Source: Streptomyces flavofungini | Lineage (GTDB): Bacteria > Actinomycetota > Actinomycetes > Streptomycetales > Streptomycetaceae | DNA length: 64,000 nt | NCBI RefSeq assembly: GCF_030388665.1 | Contig: NZ_CP128846.1 | Span: 8,218,001-8,282,000, forward strand | Direction: 5' to 3' | Shown: positions 16,117 through 24,988 of the stretch, piece after piece | How positions within the stretch are numbered: position 1 is the stretch's first letter | Layout: each line of letters begins with the position of its first letter | Made by a program: the position numbers and the translations under genes | Notes under the pieces: generated by a model | Told to the model about the DNA's origin: nothing | Seen by the model: the letters and a program-made list of their open reading frames with translations, nothing else | The model's database searches: none

Positions 16117-17154
16117 TCAGGACGCCGCGGCCCCGCCCCGCCGCCCCGAAGCCGTCGACCCGCGGACCACCAGCTCCGGCAGGAACACGAACTCGCTGTG
16201 CGGCGCCGGGGTGCCGCCGATCTCCTCCAGGAGGGTGCGGACCGCGGCCTGGCCCATGGCCTGGACGGGCTGGCGGACCGTGGTCAGCGGCGGGTCGGTG
16301 AAGGCGATCAGGGGCGAGTCGTCGAAGCCGACCACCGAGATGTCGCGGGGCACGTCGAGGCCCTGCTCACGGGCGGCGCGGATGGCGCCGAGGGCCATCA
16401 TGTCGCTGGCGCAGACGATGCCGGTGCACCCCTTGGCGATCAGCGCCGTCGCCGCGGCCTGCCCGCCCTCCAGGGTGTACAGGGAGTGCTGGACCAGGTC
16501 GTCGGCCGCCGCGCCGGACAGGCCGAGCCGCTCGCGCAGGCCGAGCCGGAAGCCCTCGATCTTGCGGACCACCGGGACGAAGCGCCGGGGGCCGACCGCG
16601 AGGCCGACGCGGGTGTGGCCGAGCGAGGCGAGATGGCGCACGGCCAGCTGGGTCGCGGCCCGGTCGTCGGTGGAGACGAAGGGCGCGTCGACCTCGGGGG
16701 AGAAGCCGTTGACCAGGACGTGCGGGACGCCTTGGGCGCGCAGGGAGGCGTAGCGCTCCATGTCGGCGGTGGTGTCGGCGTGCAGCCCGGAGACGAAGAT
16801 GATCCCGGCGACGCCGCGGTCCACGAGCATCTCGGTCAGTTCGTCCTCGGTGGAGCCGCCCGGGGTCTGGGTGGCGAGCACCGGCGTATAGCCCTGGCGG
16901 GTCAGGGCCTGGCCGATGACCTGGGCGAGGGCGGGGAAGATCGGGTTGTCCAGCTCGGGCGTGATCAGGCCGACCAGGCCCGCGCTGCCGCGTCTGCGCA
17001 GCCGGACGGGCCGTTCGTAGCCGAGCACGTCGAGTGCGGCGAGAACGGCTTCGCGGGTGGCCGCGGCCACGCCGGGCTTGCCGTTGAGGACCCGGCTGAC
17101 GGTGGCTTCGCTGACTCCCGCCTGGGCTGCGATGTCGACGAGCCGCGCGGTCAT
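16117..17154 (-). CDS. malR: MalR, LacI-family repressor of the maltodextrin operon
   Basis: 345 residues. The LacI HTH is at residues 4-22 (LVDIAAQAGVSEATVSRVLNG) with hinge helix, then the periplasmic-binding-protein-like core (GLVGLITPELDNPIFPALAQ, GIIFVSGLHADT, CASDMMALGAIRAAREQG, FDDSPLIAFTDPPLTTVRQP). It is divergent from malE with a 266-bp gap carrying CTTGCAG elements known as MalR targets in Streptomyces. It should repress malEFG in the absence of maltose. A close paralogue lies at 22363-23418. ATG 17154 is chosen; an in-frame extension upstream is not protein-like. Confidence 0.92.
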   Translation of the reverse strand: MTARLVDIAAQAGVSEATVSRVLNGKPGVAAATREAVLAALDVLGYERPVRLRRRGSAGLVGLITPELDNPIFPALAQVIGQALTRQGYTPVLATQTPGGSTEDELTEMLVDRGVAGIIFVSGLHADTTADMERYASLRAQGVPHVLVNGFSPEVDAPFVSTDDRAATQLAVRHLASLGHTRVGLAVGPRRFVPVVRKIEGFRLGLRERLGLSGAAADDLVQHSLYTLEGGQAAATALIAKGCTGIVCASDMMALGAIRAAREQGLDVPRDISVVGFDDSPLIAFTDPPLTTVRQPVQAMGQAAVRTLLEEIGGTPAPHSEFVFLPELVVRGSTASGRRGGAAAS

Positions 17155-17203
17155 GCACGGGACTGTACCGGCCGACCGCGGTCTTGCCCACCGGTTGCGC
17201 AAG

Positions 17204-17291
17204 CTTGCAGCAAGCGCTGACGGGGTCCCGCCGCAACGTGCAGGACACACGACGGTAACGATCACCTCGTCTTGCAGAAATTTCTCGCAAG
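17204..17291. promoter_or_regulatory. MalR operators between malR and malE
   Basis: CTTGCAG occurs at 17204-17210, inside the dense half-site cluster GTTGCGCAAGCTTGCAGCAAG, and again at 17271-17277 as part of a near-palindrome 17271-17291 (CTTGCAGAAA facing TTTCT, one extra C, then GCAAG). CTTGCAG direct repeats are the described MalR target in Streptomyces coelicolor. Both elements lie between the divergent starts, so one repressor could control both directions. Confidence 0.75.
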
Positions 17292-17420
17292 GTCTTTCGG
17301 CTGGTTTTCAAGCCTGTTACGTTCCTGCCAACCCGGCGCCGCCTCGAGTGCGGCCAGCAGGAGGCACCTCTTCGTCTCTCCTCATTCCGGGTCATTCCGG
17401 GACCAGTTGAAGGAGTACAC

Positions 17421-18692
17421 ATGCGGCGTGGCATAACGGCCACCGCACTGGTCGCAGCCCTTGCGATGACAGCGGCGGCGTGCGGCGGCGACGACGGCGA
17501 CGGCGGCAAGAAGAGCGGCGGCAAGCTCTCCGGGACCGTCACCTTCTGGGACACCTCGAACGACGCCGAGAAGGGCACGTACGAGAAGCTGGCCAAGGGC
17601 TTCGAGGACCTCCACCCCGGCGTCAAGGTCAAGTACGTGAACGTGCCGTTCGGCGAGGCCAACGCCAAGTTCAAGAACGCGGCCGGCGGCAACTCCGGCG
17701 CTCCCGACGTGATGCGCACCGAGGTCGCCTGGGTCGCCGACTTCGCGAATCTCGGCTACCTGGCGCCCCTGGAGGGCACCGCCGCGCTGGACAAGCAGGA
17801 CGACTTCCTGCCGCAGGCCGCCGCGAGCACCAAGTTCAAGGGCAAGACCTACGCGGCGCCGCAGACCATCGACACCCTCGCGCTCTTCTACAACAAGAAG
17901 ATGCTCAAGGAGGCGGGCGTCGAGGCTCCCAAGACCTTCGAGGACGTGAAGTCCGCCGCCAAGAAGATCAAGTCGAAGTCCGGCAAGACCGGTCTCTACC
18001 TGCGCGGCGACGACCCGTACTTCTACCTCCCGTACCTCTACGGAGAGGGCGGTGACCTCCTGGACACCAAGAAGAAGGAGATCACCGTCGACGACGCCGA
18101 GGGCGCCAAGGCCTTCGAGGTCATGAAGGACCTCGTCGACTCCAAGGCCGCCGTCACCGACGCCAGCGACGGCTACAACAACCAGCTGAACGCCTTCAAG
18201 AACGGCGACGTCGCCATGGCGCTCGACGGCCCCTGGTCCATCGAGGGCGCCCTGCAGGGCAAGCAGTTCAAGAACGACAAGGGCAACCTCGGCGTCGCGC
18301 CGGTGCCCGGCGGCAGCGCCCGGCAGGCCTCGCCGCAGGGCGGCTGGAACCTCGCCGCGTACGCCGGTTCCAAGAACCTCGACGCCAGTTACGAGTTCAT
18401 CAAGTACATGAGCTCGGCGAAGGTGCAGCAGCAGACCACCGAGAAGCTGAGCCTGCTGCCCACCCGCACCTCCGTCTACGACGTGGCGTCCGTCAAGAAG
18501 AACCAGATGGTCCAGTTCTTCAAGCCGGCCGTCGACAAGTCCGTGCAGCGGCCCTGGATCCCCGAGGCGAACTCACTGTTCGAGCCGATCCGCCTGGAGA
18601 TGCAGAAGGTGCTCAGCGGCAAGACCTCGCCCGAGGGCGGCGCCGAGAGCATCGGCAAGGCCTACGGCAAGCTCCTCAAGGACTACAAGTAA
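17421..18692 (+). CDS. malE: MalE, maltose/maltodextrin-binding lipoprotein
   Basis: 423 residues. A lipoprotein signal ends in the lipobox TAAAC with Cys21, then a Gly/Asp-rich linker and a family 1 solute-binding fold (GTVTFWDTSNDAEKGTYEKLAKGFEDLHPGVKVKYVNVPFGEANAKFKNA). It should capture maltose and maltodextrins outside the cell and deliver them to MalFG. The start ATG has GAAGGAG at 17409-17415. It is followed after 2 bases by malF. The operon order malE-malF-malG-aglA matches the known Streptomyces mal cluster. Confidence 0.96.
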   Translation: MRRGITATALVAALAMTAAACGGDDGDGGKKSGGKLSGTVTFWDTSNDAEKGTYEKLAKGFEDLHPGVKVKYVNVPFGEANAKFKNAAGGNSGAPDVMRTEVAWVADFANLGYLAPLEGTAALDKQDDFLPQAAASTKFKGKTYAAPQTIDTLALFYNKKMLKEAGVEAPKTFEDVKSAAKKIKSKSGKTGLYLRGDDPYFYLPYLYGEGGDLLDTKKKEITVDDAEGAKAFEVMKDLVDSKAAVTDASDGYNNQLNAFKNGDVAMALDGPWSIEGALQGKQFKNDKGNLGVAPVPGGSARQASPQGGWNLAAYAGSKNLDASYEFIKYMSSAKVQQQTTEKLSLLPTRTSVYDVASVKKNQMVQFFKPAVDKSVQRPWIPEANSLFEPIRLEMQKVLSGKTSPEGGAESIGKAYGKLLKDYK

Positions 18693-18694
18693 CG

Positions 18695-19705
18695 ATGGCT
18701 GTCGAGAGCGGCCCCCGAGCGGTCGAGGCCGCGGACGTCACCGGCGTCCGCGGCCGCGGCCCCCGCCCGGGCAAGAACCCCGGACGTCTGCGCAGGTCCC
18801 TGAGCACGCACTGGTACGCGTGGGCGATGGTCGCCCCCGTGGTGATCGTCATCGGTGTCATCGTCGGCTACCCGCTGGCCCGCGGCGTCTTCTTGTCGAC
18901 GACGAACGCCAACGAGGCCAACGTCGAGCGCACCATCGGCGTCAACCACATCCCGGCGACCTACGAGTCCGTCGGCCTGGACAACTACAAGGCGATCCTC
19001 GACGACGGCGTCTTCTGGGACCGGCTCACCTGGACCGTCATCTGGACGGTTTCCTGTGTCGCCCTGTCGTTCGCCATCGGCCTGGTCCTCGCGAACATGC
19101 TCAACCGCAAGCTCAAGGGCCGCTCCTTCTACCGGATGGCGCTGATCCTGCCCTGGGCGGTGCCCGCGTTCGTCTCCGTCTTCACCTGGCGGCTGCTCTT
19201 CAACGAGAAGAACGGCGTGCTCAACAAGGTCCTCGAAGGCGGCGGCATCGACGCGATCCCGTGGCTGAACGACCCCACCTGGGCGAAGATCTCCGTGATC
19301 GCCGTCAACGTCTGGCTCGGCGTGCCGTTCATGCTCGTCGCCATGCTCGGCGGGCTCCAGTCCATCCCTGGCGAGCTGTACGAGGCCGCCGAGATGGACG
19401 GCGCGAGCCCCTGGCAGCGCTTCCGCCACGTCACGCTGCCCGGCCTGCGCCCTGTCGCCACGACCGTGGTCCTGATCAGCTCCATCTGGACCTTCAACAT
19501 GTTCCCGGTGATCTTCCTGCTCACCCGGGGCGGCCCGGGCGACGCCACCGAGATCCTCGTGACGTACGCCTACCGGCTCTCGTTCGTCGTCAGCCCGCGC
19601 GACTTCGCCGGGTCCGCTGCCTGGGGCGTGCTCATCCTGCTGCTCCTCTCGCTCTTCGCGGTGGTCTACCGCCGCGCGCTCCGCAAGCAAGGAGAGGTGT
19701 GGTGA
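18695..19705 (+). CDS. malF: MalF, maltodextrin ABC permease
   Basis: 336 residues with six membrane segments; the first is near 48-70 (MVAPVVIVIGVIVGYPLARG). The inner-membrane EAA loop reads YEAAEMDGASPWQRFRHVTLPGLRP near residue 229, which docks the ATPase. Together with MalG it forms the channel for maltose and maltodextrins. It begins two bases after the malE stop. The ATPase partner is not encoded here; in Streptomyces the shared MsiK usually powers such importers. Its stop overlaps the malG start in GTGA. Confidence 0.95.
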   Translation: MAVESGPRAVEAADVTGVRGRGPRPGKNPGRLRRSLSTHWYAWAMVAPVVIVIGVIVGYPLARGVFLSTTNANEANVERTIGVNHIPATYESVGLDNYKAILDDGVFWDRLTWTVIWTVSCVALSFAIGLVLANMLNRKLKGRSFYRMALILPWAVPAFVSVFTWRLLFNEKNGVLNKVLEGGGIDAIPWLNDPTWAKISVIAVNVWLGVPFMLVAMLGGLQSIPGELYEAAEMDGASPWQRFRHVTLPGLRPVATTVVLISSIWTFNMFPVIFLLTRGGPGDATEILVTYAYRLSFVVSPRDFAGSAAWGVLILLLLSLFAVVYRRALRKQGEVW

Positions 19706-20643
19706 CCACGATGTCCTCGAACACGACGCCCTCGAACACGACGCCCTCGAAGACGACGCCCTCGAAGACGACGTCCGCGAAGCCGTCCGTGCAGCCGTCC
19801 GCCAAGAAGCCGAGGCCGCGCGGCGAGCGCGGACCGCTCGCCTCCGTCGCCCTGCACACCACCCTCCTCATCGCCTCGCTCATCGCGGTCCTGCCGCCGC
19901 TGTGGCTGCTCGTCACCTCGTTCAAGCCGCAGAGCGAGGCGTTCTCCACCGCCCTGGTGAAGGACTTCACGCTCGGCAACTACGACCACGTCCTGAACGA
20001 CACCAAGTTCCTCGACTGGGTCGTCAACTCCCTGTTCGTCGTCGGCCTGACCACCGTCATCGGTGTCTTCATCTCCGCGACCACGGGCTACGCGGTGAGC
20101 CGGTTCAAGTTCCCCGGCATGCGGCCCCTGATGTGGCTGCTGCTCATCACGCAGATGTTCCCGGTCGCCGTGCTCATCGTGCCGCTGTACAACCTGCTGG
20201 CGAGCATGGAGTTGCTCAACCAGCCCATGGGTCTGGTCCTCACCTATCTGACGATCGCCGTGCCGTTCTCCGCGTGGATGATGAAGGGGTACTTCGACAC
20301 CATCCCCGTGGAGATCGACGAGGCGGGCCGCGTCGACGGACTCAACCCGTTCGGCACCTTCTGGCGGCTCATCATGCCGCTGGCCAAGCCTGGCCTGGCC
20401 GTGACCGCCTTCTACAGCTTCATCACCGGCTGGGCCGAGGTCGCCTACGCCTCCGCGTTCATGACCGGCGAGGAGAACCTGACGCTCGCGGGCGGCCTGC
20501 AGACCTTCGTCAACCAGTACACCAGCGACTGGGGTTCGCTGACCGCCGCGGCCGTGATCGTGGCCGTGCCCGCCGCCGTGATCTTCGGCTTCGTGCAGCG
20601 CCACCTGGTCTCCGGACTCACCGCGGGCGCGACGAAGTCCTGA
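19702..20643 (+). CDS. malG: MalG, maltodextrin ABC permease
   Basis: 313 residues with six membrane segments, the first near 52-73. The EAA loop reads EIDEAGRVDGLNPFGTFWRLIMPLAKPG. The GTG start at 19702 overlaps the malF stop (GTGA) and has GGAGAGG at 19691-19697; an ATG at 19711 is the alternative, but its spacing is poor. The cytoplasmic N-terminus before the first membrane segment is unusual: it has a run of NTTPS/KTTPS units coded by a 15-bp tandem repeat (about 19720-19776). The repeat keeps the frame and is probably tolerated as a disordered tail. Confidence 0.94.
   Translation: MTTMSSNTTPSNTTPSKTTPSKTTSAKPSVQPSAKKPRPRGERGPLASVALHTTLLIASLIAVLPPLWLLVTSFKPQSEAFSTALVKDFTLGNYDHVLNDTKFLDWVVNSLFVVGLTTVIGVFISATTGYAVSRFKFPGMRPLMWLLLITQMFPVAVLIVPLYNLLASMELLNQPMGLVLTYLTIAVPFSAWMMKGYFDTIPVEIDEAGRVDGLNPFGTFWRLIMPLAKPGLAVTAFYSFITGWAEVAYASAFMTGEENLTLAGGLQTFVNQYTSDWGSLTAAAVIVAVPAAVIFGFVQRHLVSGLTAGATKS
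19720..19776 (+). repeat. 15-bp in-frame tandem repeat in malG
   Basis: About four copies of ACGACGCCCTCGAAN; the protein reads NTTPS or KTTPS in series. Period and lack of frameshift suggest replication slippage selected for frame. Confidence 0.7.
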
Positions 20644-20701
20644 CCCGGCCGCCCCTTCCGATCCGCCGATCCACCCACAGACTCGACCTCTCAGGGAACA
20701 C

Positions 20702-22366
20702 ATGACCCAGCATCTCGCTGCCCCTGCCGCCCCCGACTCCGGCACGCGTACGGACTGGTGGCGCGACGCGGTGATCTACCAGGTCTATCCGCGCAGCTTC
20801 GCCGACGGCAACGGCGACGGCATGGGCGACCTCGAGGGCATCCGGGCCCGCCTGCCGCACCTGAAGGACCTCGGCGTCGACGCCGTCTGGCTCAGCCCCT
20901 TCTACGCCTCGCCGCAGGCCGACGCGGGCTACGACGTCGCCGACTACCGCGCCATCGACCCGATGTTCGGCACCCTCCACGACGCCGACGCGGTGATCAG
21001 GGACGCGCACGCCCTGGGCCTGCGCATCATCGTGGACCTGGTGCCCAACCACTCGTCCGACCGCCACGACTGGTTTCGCCGGGCCCTCGCGGACGGCCCC
21101 GGCTCGCCCCTGCGGGAGCGCTACCACTTCCGCCCCGGCAAGGGCACCGACGGCGAACTGCCTCCCAACGACTGGGAGTCCATCTTCGGCGGCCCCGCCT
21201 GGACCCGCACCACCGACCCCGACGGCACCCCCGGCGACTGGTACCTCCACCTGTTCGCCCCCGAGCAGCCCGACTTCAACTGGGAACACCCCGCCGTACG
21301 CGACGAGTTCCGCTCCATCCTGCGCTTCTGGCTGGACATGGGCGTCGACGGCTTCCGCGTGGACGTCGCCCACGGCCTGGTCAAGGCCGAGGGGCTGCCC
21401 GACATCGGCCACCACGACCAGCTCAAGCTGCTCGGCAACGACACCATGCCGTTCTTCGACCAGGACGGCGTGCACGAGATCTACCGCAGCTGGCGCCACG
21501 TCCTCGCCGAGTACGCGGGCGACAGGGTCCTGGTCGCCGAGGCCTGGACCCCCACCGTCGAGCGCACCGCGCACTACGTACGCCCCGACGAGATGCACCA
21601 GGCCTTCAACTTCCAGTACCTGGGCACCCACTGGGACGCCGCCGAGCTGCGCGAGGTCATCGACAGCTCGCTGGCCGCGATGCGCCCCGTCGGCGCCCCC
21701 GCCACCTGGGTCCTGTCCAACCACGACGTGACCCGGCACGCCACCCGCTTCGCCAACCCGGCGGGGCTCGGCACCCAGCTGCGCACCGCCGGCGACCGCG
21801 CCCTCGGCCTGCGCCGGGCCCGCGCCGCCACCCTCCTGATGCTGGCCCTGCCCGGCTCCGCGTACCTCTACCAGGGCGAGGAGCTCGGCCTGCCCGACGT
21901 CACCGATCTGCCCGACGAGGTCCGCCAGGACCCCTCGTTCCACCGGGCGCAGGGGCAGGACGGGTTCCGCGACGGCTGCCGGGTGCCGATCCCGTGGACC
22001 GTCGACGGGCCGTCGTACGGCTTCGGCGCGGGCGGCAGCTGGCTGCCCCAGCCCGCGGGCTGGGGCGAGCTGAGCGTGCAGGCGCAGACCGGCGATCCCA
22101 CGTCGACGCTGGAGCTCTACCGCGCGGCACTGCGGACCCGCCGCACCCAGCCGGGACTCGGCGCGGGCGACGACCTGGTGTGGACCGAAGCCCCCGCCGG
22201 CGTCCTCGCCTTCCGGCGGGAGGAGTTCGCCTGCACCGCGAACACCACCGGCGCGCCCGTACGGATCGCGGCGCCCGGCCGGATGCTGCTCGCGAGCGGC
22301 CCCGTCGAGGTGACCGGGGGCGAGGTGGAGCTGCCCGCCGACACCACCGTCTGGTGGGGGGTGTGA
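20702..22366 (+). CDS. aglA: Cytoplasmic alpha-glucosidase, GH13
   Basis: 554 residues without a signal peptide. GH13 regions are intact: WWRDAVIYQVYPRSFADGNGD at the start, DLVPNHSS (region I), VDGFRVDVAHG with nucleophile Asp221, VAEAWTP with acid/base Glu280 and SNHDVTR with Asp342. It should split imported maltose and maltodextrins to glucose inside the cell. The C-terminal part is the usual beta-sandwich. It follows malG by 58 bp, as aglA does in other Streptomyces. The stop overlaps the next GTG, so the downstream repressor is co-translated. Confidence 0.93.
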   Translation: MTQHLAAPAAPDSGTRTDWWRDAVIYQVYPRSFADGNGDGMGDLEGIRARLPHLKDLGVDAVWLSPFYASPQADAGYDVADYRAIDPMFGTLHDADAVIRDAHALGLRIIVDLVPNHSSDRHDWFRRALADGPGSPLRERYHFRPGKGTDGELPPNDWESIFGGPAWTRTTDPDGTPGDWYLHLFAPEQPDFNWEHPAVRDEFRSILRFWLDMGVDGFRVDVAHGLVKAEGLPDIGHHDQLKLLGNDTMPFFDQDGVHEIYRSWRHVLAEYAGDRVLVAEAWTPTVERTAHYVRPDEMHQAFNFQYLGTHWDAAELREVIDSSLAAMRPVGAPATWVLSNHDVTRHATRFANPAGLGTQLRTAGDRALGLRRARAATLLMLALPGSAYLYQGEELGLPDVTDLPDEVRQDPSFHRAQGQDGFRDGCRVPIPWTVDGPSYGFGAGGSWLPQPAGWGELSVQAQTGDPTSTLELYRAALRTRRTQPGLGAGDDLVWTEAPAGVLAFRREEFACTANTTGAPVRIAAPGRMLLASGPVEVTGGEVELPADTTVWWGV

Positions 22367-23418
22367 CGACCTCCCCGCCGCGGGACGCCGAACGCGGCGC
22401 CCCGCGGCTCGCGGACATCGCCGCCCAGGCGGAGGTCAGCGAGGCCACCGCGAGCCGCGTCCTGAACGGCAAGGCGGGCGTGGCCGCCGCGACCCGGCGC
22501 CGCGTCCTGGCCGCCCTCGACGTGCTCGGCTACGAACGGCCCGTGCGGCTCAAGCGGCGCAGCGCGGGCCTGGTCGGCCTGGTCATCCCCGAGCTGACCA
22601 ACCCGATCTTCCCGGCCTTCGCGCAGGTCGTGGAGCAGGTCCTGGCCGGGCACGGCTACACCCCGATGCTGTGCACTCAGCTGCCGGGCGGCGCCACCGA
22701 GGACGAGCTGGTCGAGCAGCTGGAGGAACGCGGCGTCAGCGGCATCGTGTTCCTGTCCGGGCTGCACGCCGACGCGAGCGCCGACCACGGGCGCTACCTC
22801 GAACTCGCGGGCCGGGGCGTGCCGTTCGTCCTCATCAACGGCTACAACGCCCGCATCCCCGTCTCCTGCGTCTCCGCCGACGACCGCGCGGCCGTGCGGA
22901 TGGCCGTGCGCCACCTCGTGGACCTCGGGCACGAACGGATCGGCCTGGCCATCGGGCCGACCCGCTACGTCCCCTCGCGGCGCAAGGCGGAGGGATTCGC
23001 GGCGGCGCTGCACGAGTACGTCGGCCTGGCACAGGGGGAGGCCGAACCGTTCGTGCGGCGCACGCTGTTCACCGTCGAGGGCGGCGCGGCCGCGGCCGGG
23101 GCGCTGCTCGACCACGGCTGCACCGCCGTGGTGTGCGGCAGCGACATGATGGCGCTCGGCGCCGTCAGGGCCGCGAGGGAGCGGGGCCTCACGGTGCCCG
23201 GCGACGTCTCCGTGGTGGGCTTCGACGACTCGCCGCTCATCGCGTTCACGGACCCGCCGCTGACCACGGTGCGCCAGCCCGTGCAGGCGATGGCGTCGGC
23301 CGCCGTCGGTGCCCTCCTCGAAGAGATCAACGGAAACCCCGTGCAGCGCACCGAGTTCGTCTTCCAGCCGGAGCTCGTCGTACGGGGCTCCACGGCCCAG
23401 GTGCGTCCCAAGGGTTGA
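22363..23418 (+). CDS. Second MalR-type LacI-family regulator
   Basis: 351 residues. It is closely similar to the malR product at 16117-17154 throughout; for example FDDSPLIAFTDPPLTTVRQP is identical in both. The HTH differs by V-to-A next to the recognition helix (SEATASRVLNG against SEATVSRVLNG). The GTG start overlaps the aglA stop (GTGA), so it is the last gene of the mal operon and would be made when the operon is on. Its DNA targets are likely similar; it may tune the amylase and pullulanase genes downstream or give negative feedback. Two regulators flanking the operon is not the usual layout. Confidence 0.9.
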   Translation: MTTSPPRDAERGAPRLADIAAQAEVSEATASRVLNGKAGVAAATRRRVLAALDVLGYERPVRLKRRSAGLVGLVIPELTNPIFPAFAQVVEQVLAGHGYTPMLCTQLPGGATEDELVEQLEERGVSGIVFLSGLHADASADHGRYLELAGRGVPFVLINGYNARIPVSCVSADDRAAVRMAVRHLVDLGHERIGLAIGPTRYVPSRRKAEGFAAALHEYVGLAQGEAEPFVRRTLFTVEGGAAAAGALLDHGCTAVVCGSDMMALGAVRAARERGLTVPGDVSVVGFDDSPLIAFTDPPLTTVRQPVQAMASAAVGALLEEINGNPVQRTEFVFQPELVVRGSTAQVRPKG

Positions 23419-23467
23419 CCGTTGTGGTTGACGGTCGTACGGTCACGGGCGAAAACACTGCCGCAAT

Positions 23468-23478
23468 CTTGCTGCAAC
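23468..23478. promoter_or_regulatory. Possible MalR-like operator upstream of alpha-amylase
   Basis: CTTGCTGCAAC lies within CGCAATCTTGCTGCAACAA, about 75 bp upstream of the amylase start. It resembles the CTTGCAG elements at 17204 and 17271. This suggests that the mal regulators also control amylase, but the match is partial. Confidence 0.45.
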
Positions 23479-23550
23479 AACCTTCAACGGCCTGACGGGC
23501 ACGTCGCCTTGCCGGAGAAGGCCCCCCACCTCACCGCGCAGGAGGCCCCC

Positions 23551-24963
23551 GTGACACGTCGTACGCGCAGGAAGCCAGGAAGAGGACGCAAGGCGCAGGC
23601 CGCGACCGTCGCCCTGCTCGCCGGGGTCGGCGGGAGCCTGGTCGGCGGGGCGCCGCAGGCCGTCGCCGCCCCGCCCGGCACCAAGGACGTCACCGCCGTG
23701 CTCTTCGAGTGGAAGTTCGCCTCGGTGGCCAAGGCGTGCACGGACCGGCTCGGCCCCGACGGCTACGGCTACGTCCAGGTGTCGCCGCCGCAGGAGCACA
23801 TCCAGGGACCGCAGTGGTGGACGTCGTACCAGCCCGTCAGCTACAAGATCGCGGGCAGGCTCGGTGACCGGGCCGCCTTCAAGAGCATGGTCGACACCTG
23901 CCACGCCGCCGGCGTGAAGGTCGTCGTCGACGCGGTCATCAACCACATGGCCGCGGGCGACGGCACCGGCACCGGCGGCACTTCGTACACGAAGTACGCC
24001 TACCCCGGCATCTACTCGCGCCCCGACCTCGACAACTGCACCGTGCCGATCTCCAACTACCAGGACCGCACGAACGTCCAGGAGTGCGAGCTCGTCGGCC
24101 TCGCGGACCTCGACACCGGCGAGGACTACGTACGCGGCCGCATCGCCGGCTACCTGAACGACCTGCTCTCCCTCGGCGTCGACGGCTTCCGCGTGGACGC
24201 CGCCAAGCACATGGCCGCCGCCGATCTGAAGAACATCAAGTCCCGTCTGAGCGACCCCGACGCCTACTGGAAGCAGGAGGCCATCTTCGGCGCGGGCGAG
24301 GCCGTCTCACCGGACGAGTACCTGGGCACCGGTGACGTGCAGGAGTTCCGTTACGCCCGCGACCTCAAGCGCGTGTTCACCGGCGAGAAGCTCGCGTACC
24401 TCAAGAACTACGGCGAGGGCTGGGGCTACCTGCCGTCCGGCAAGTCCGCCGTGTTCGTCGCCAACCACGACACCGAGCGCGGCGGCGACACCCTCACCTA
24501 CAAGGACGGCGCGAACCACACCCTGGCGCACGTCTTCATGCTCGCCTGGCCCTACGGCTCCCCGGACGTGCACTCCGGCTACGAGTTCACCGACCGGGAC
24601 GCGGGGCCGCCCAACGGCGGCGAGGTGAAAGCCTGTTACAGCAACGGGTGGAAGTGCCAGCACGCCTGGCCCGAGATCAAGGGCATGGTGAAGCTGCGCA
24701 ACGCCGCGCGCGGCACCGGCGTCACGAACTGGTGGGACAACGGCGACGACGCCATCGCGTTCGGGCGCGGCGACAAGGCGTACGTCGTGATCAACCACGA
24801 AGGCGCGGCCCTCGACCGCACGTTCCAGACCTCGCTTCCGGCCGGTGGCTACTGCGACGTGCAGAGCGGCCGGACCGTCACCGTCGACGGCGCGGGCCGG
24901 TTCACGGCCTCCGTCGCCCCCGGCACCGCCCTCGCGCTCCACACCGGCGCCAGGTCCTGCTGA
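23551..24963 (+). CDS. Secreted alpha-amylase, GH13
   Basis: 470 residues. A long signal with twin-Arg-like [12 protein letters not shown], a hydrophobic core ([15 protein letters not shown]) and an AVAA cleavage site precedes the mature start [24 protein letters not shown]. Catalytic residues are visible: Asp216 ([10 protein letters not shown]), Glu250 (FGAGEAV) and Asp307 (ANHDTERGG). Several Cys pairs fit secretion. It hydrolyses internal alpha-1,4 bonds of starch and gives maltodextrins for MalE. No starch-binding domain follows, as the protein ends after the all-beta C domain. GTG at 23551 is chosen because GGAGG sits at 23541 and the signal peptide begins there. Confidence 0.94.
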   Translation: MTRRTRRKPGRGRKAQAATVALLAGVGGSLVGGAPQAVAAPPGTKDVTAVLFEWKFASVAKACTDRLGPDGYGYVQVSPPQEHIQGPQWWTSYQPVSYKIAGRLGDRAAFKSMVDTCHAAGVKVVVDAVINHMAAGDGTGTGGTSYTKYAYPGIYSRPDLDNCTVPISNYQDRTNVQECELVGLADLDTGEDYVRGRIAGYLNDLLSLGVDGFRVDAAKHMAAADLKNIKSRLSDPDAYWKQEAIFGAGEAVSPDEYLGTGDVQEFRYARDLKRVFTGEKLAYLKNYGEGWGYLPSGKSAVFVANHDTERGGDTLTYKDGANHTLAHVFMLAWPYGSPDVHSGYEFTDRDAGPPNGGEVKACYSNGWKCQHAWPEIKGMVKLRNAARGTGVTNWWDNGDDAIAFGRGDKAYVVINHEGAALDRTFQTSLPAGGYCDVQSGRTVTVDGAGRFTASVAPGTALALHTGARSC

Positions 24964-24988
24964 CCACCACGAAGGAGAACGCACCCCC

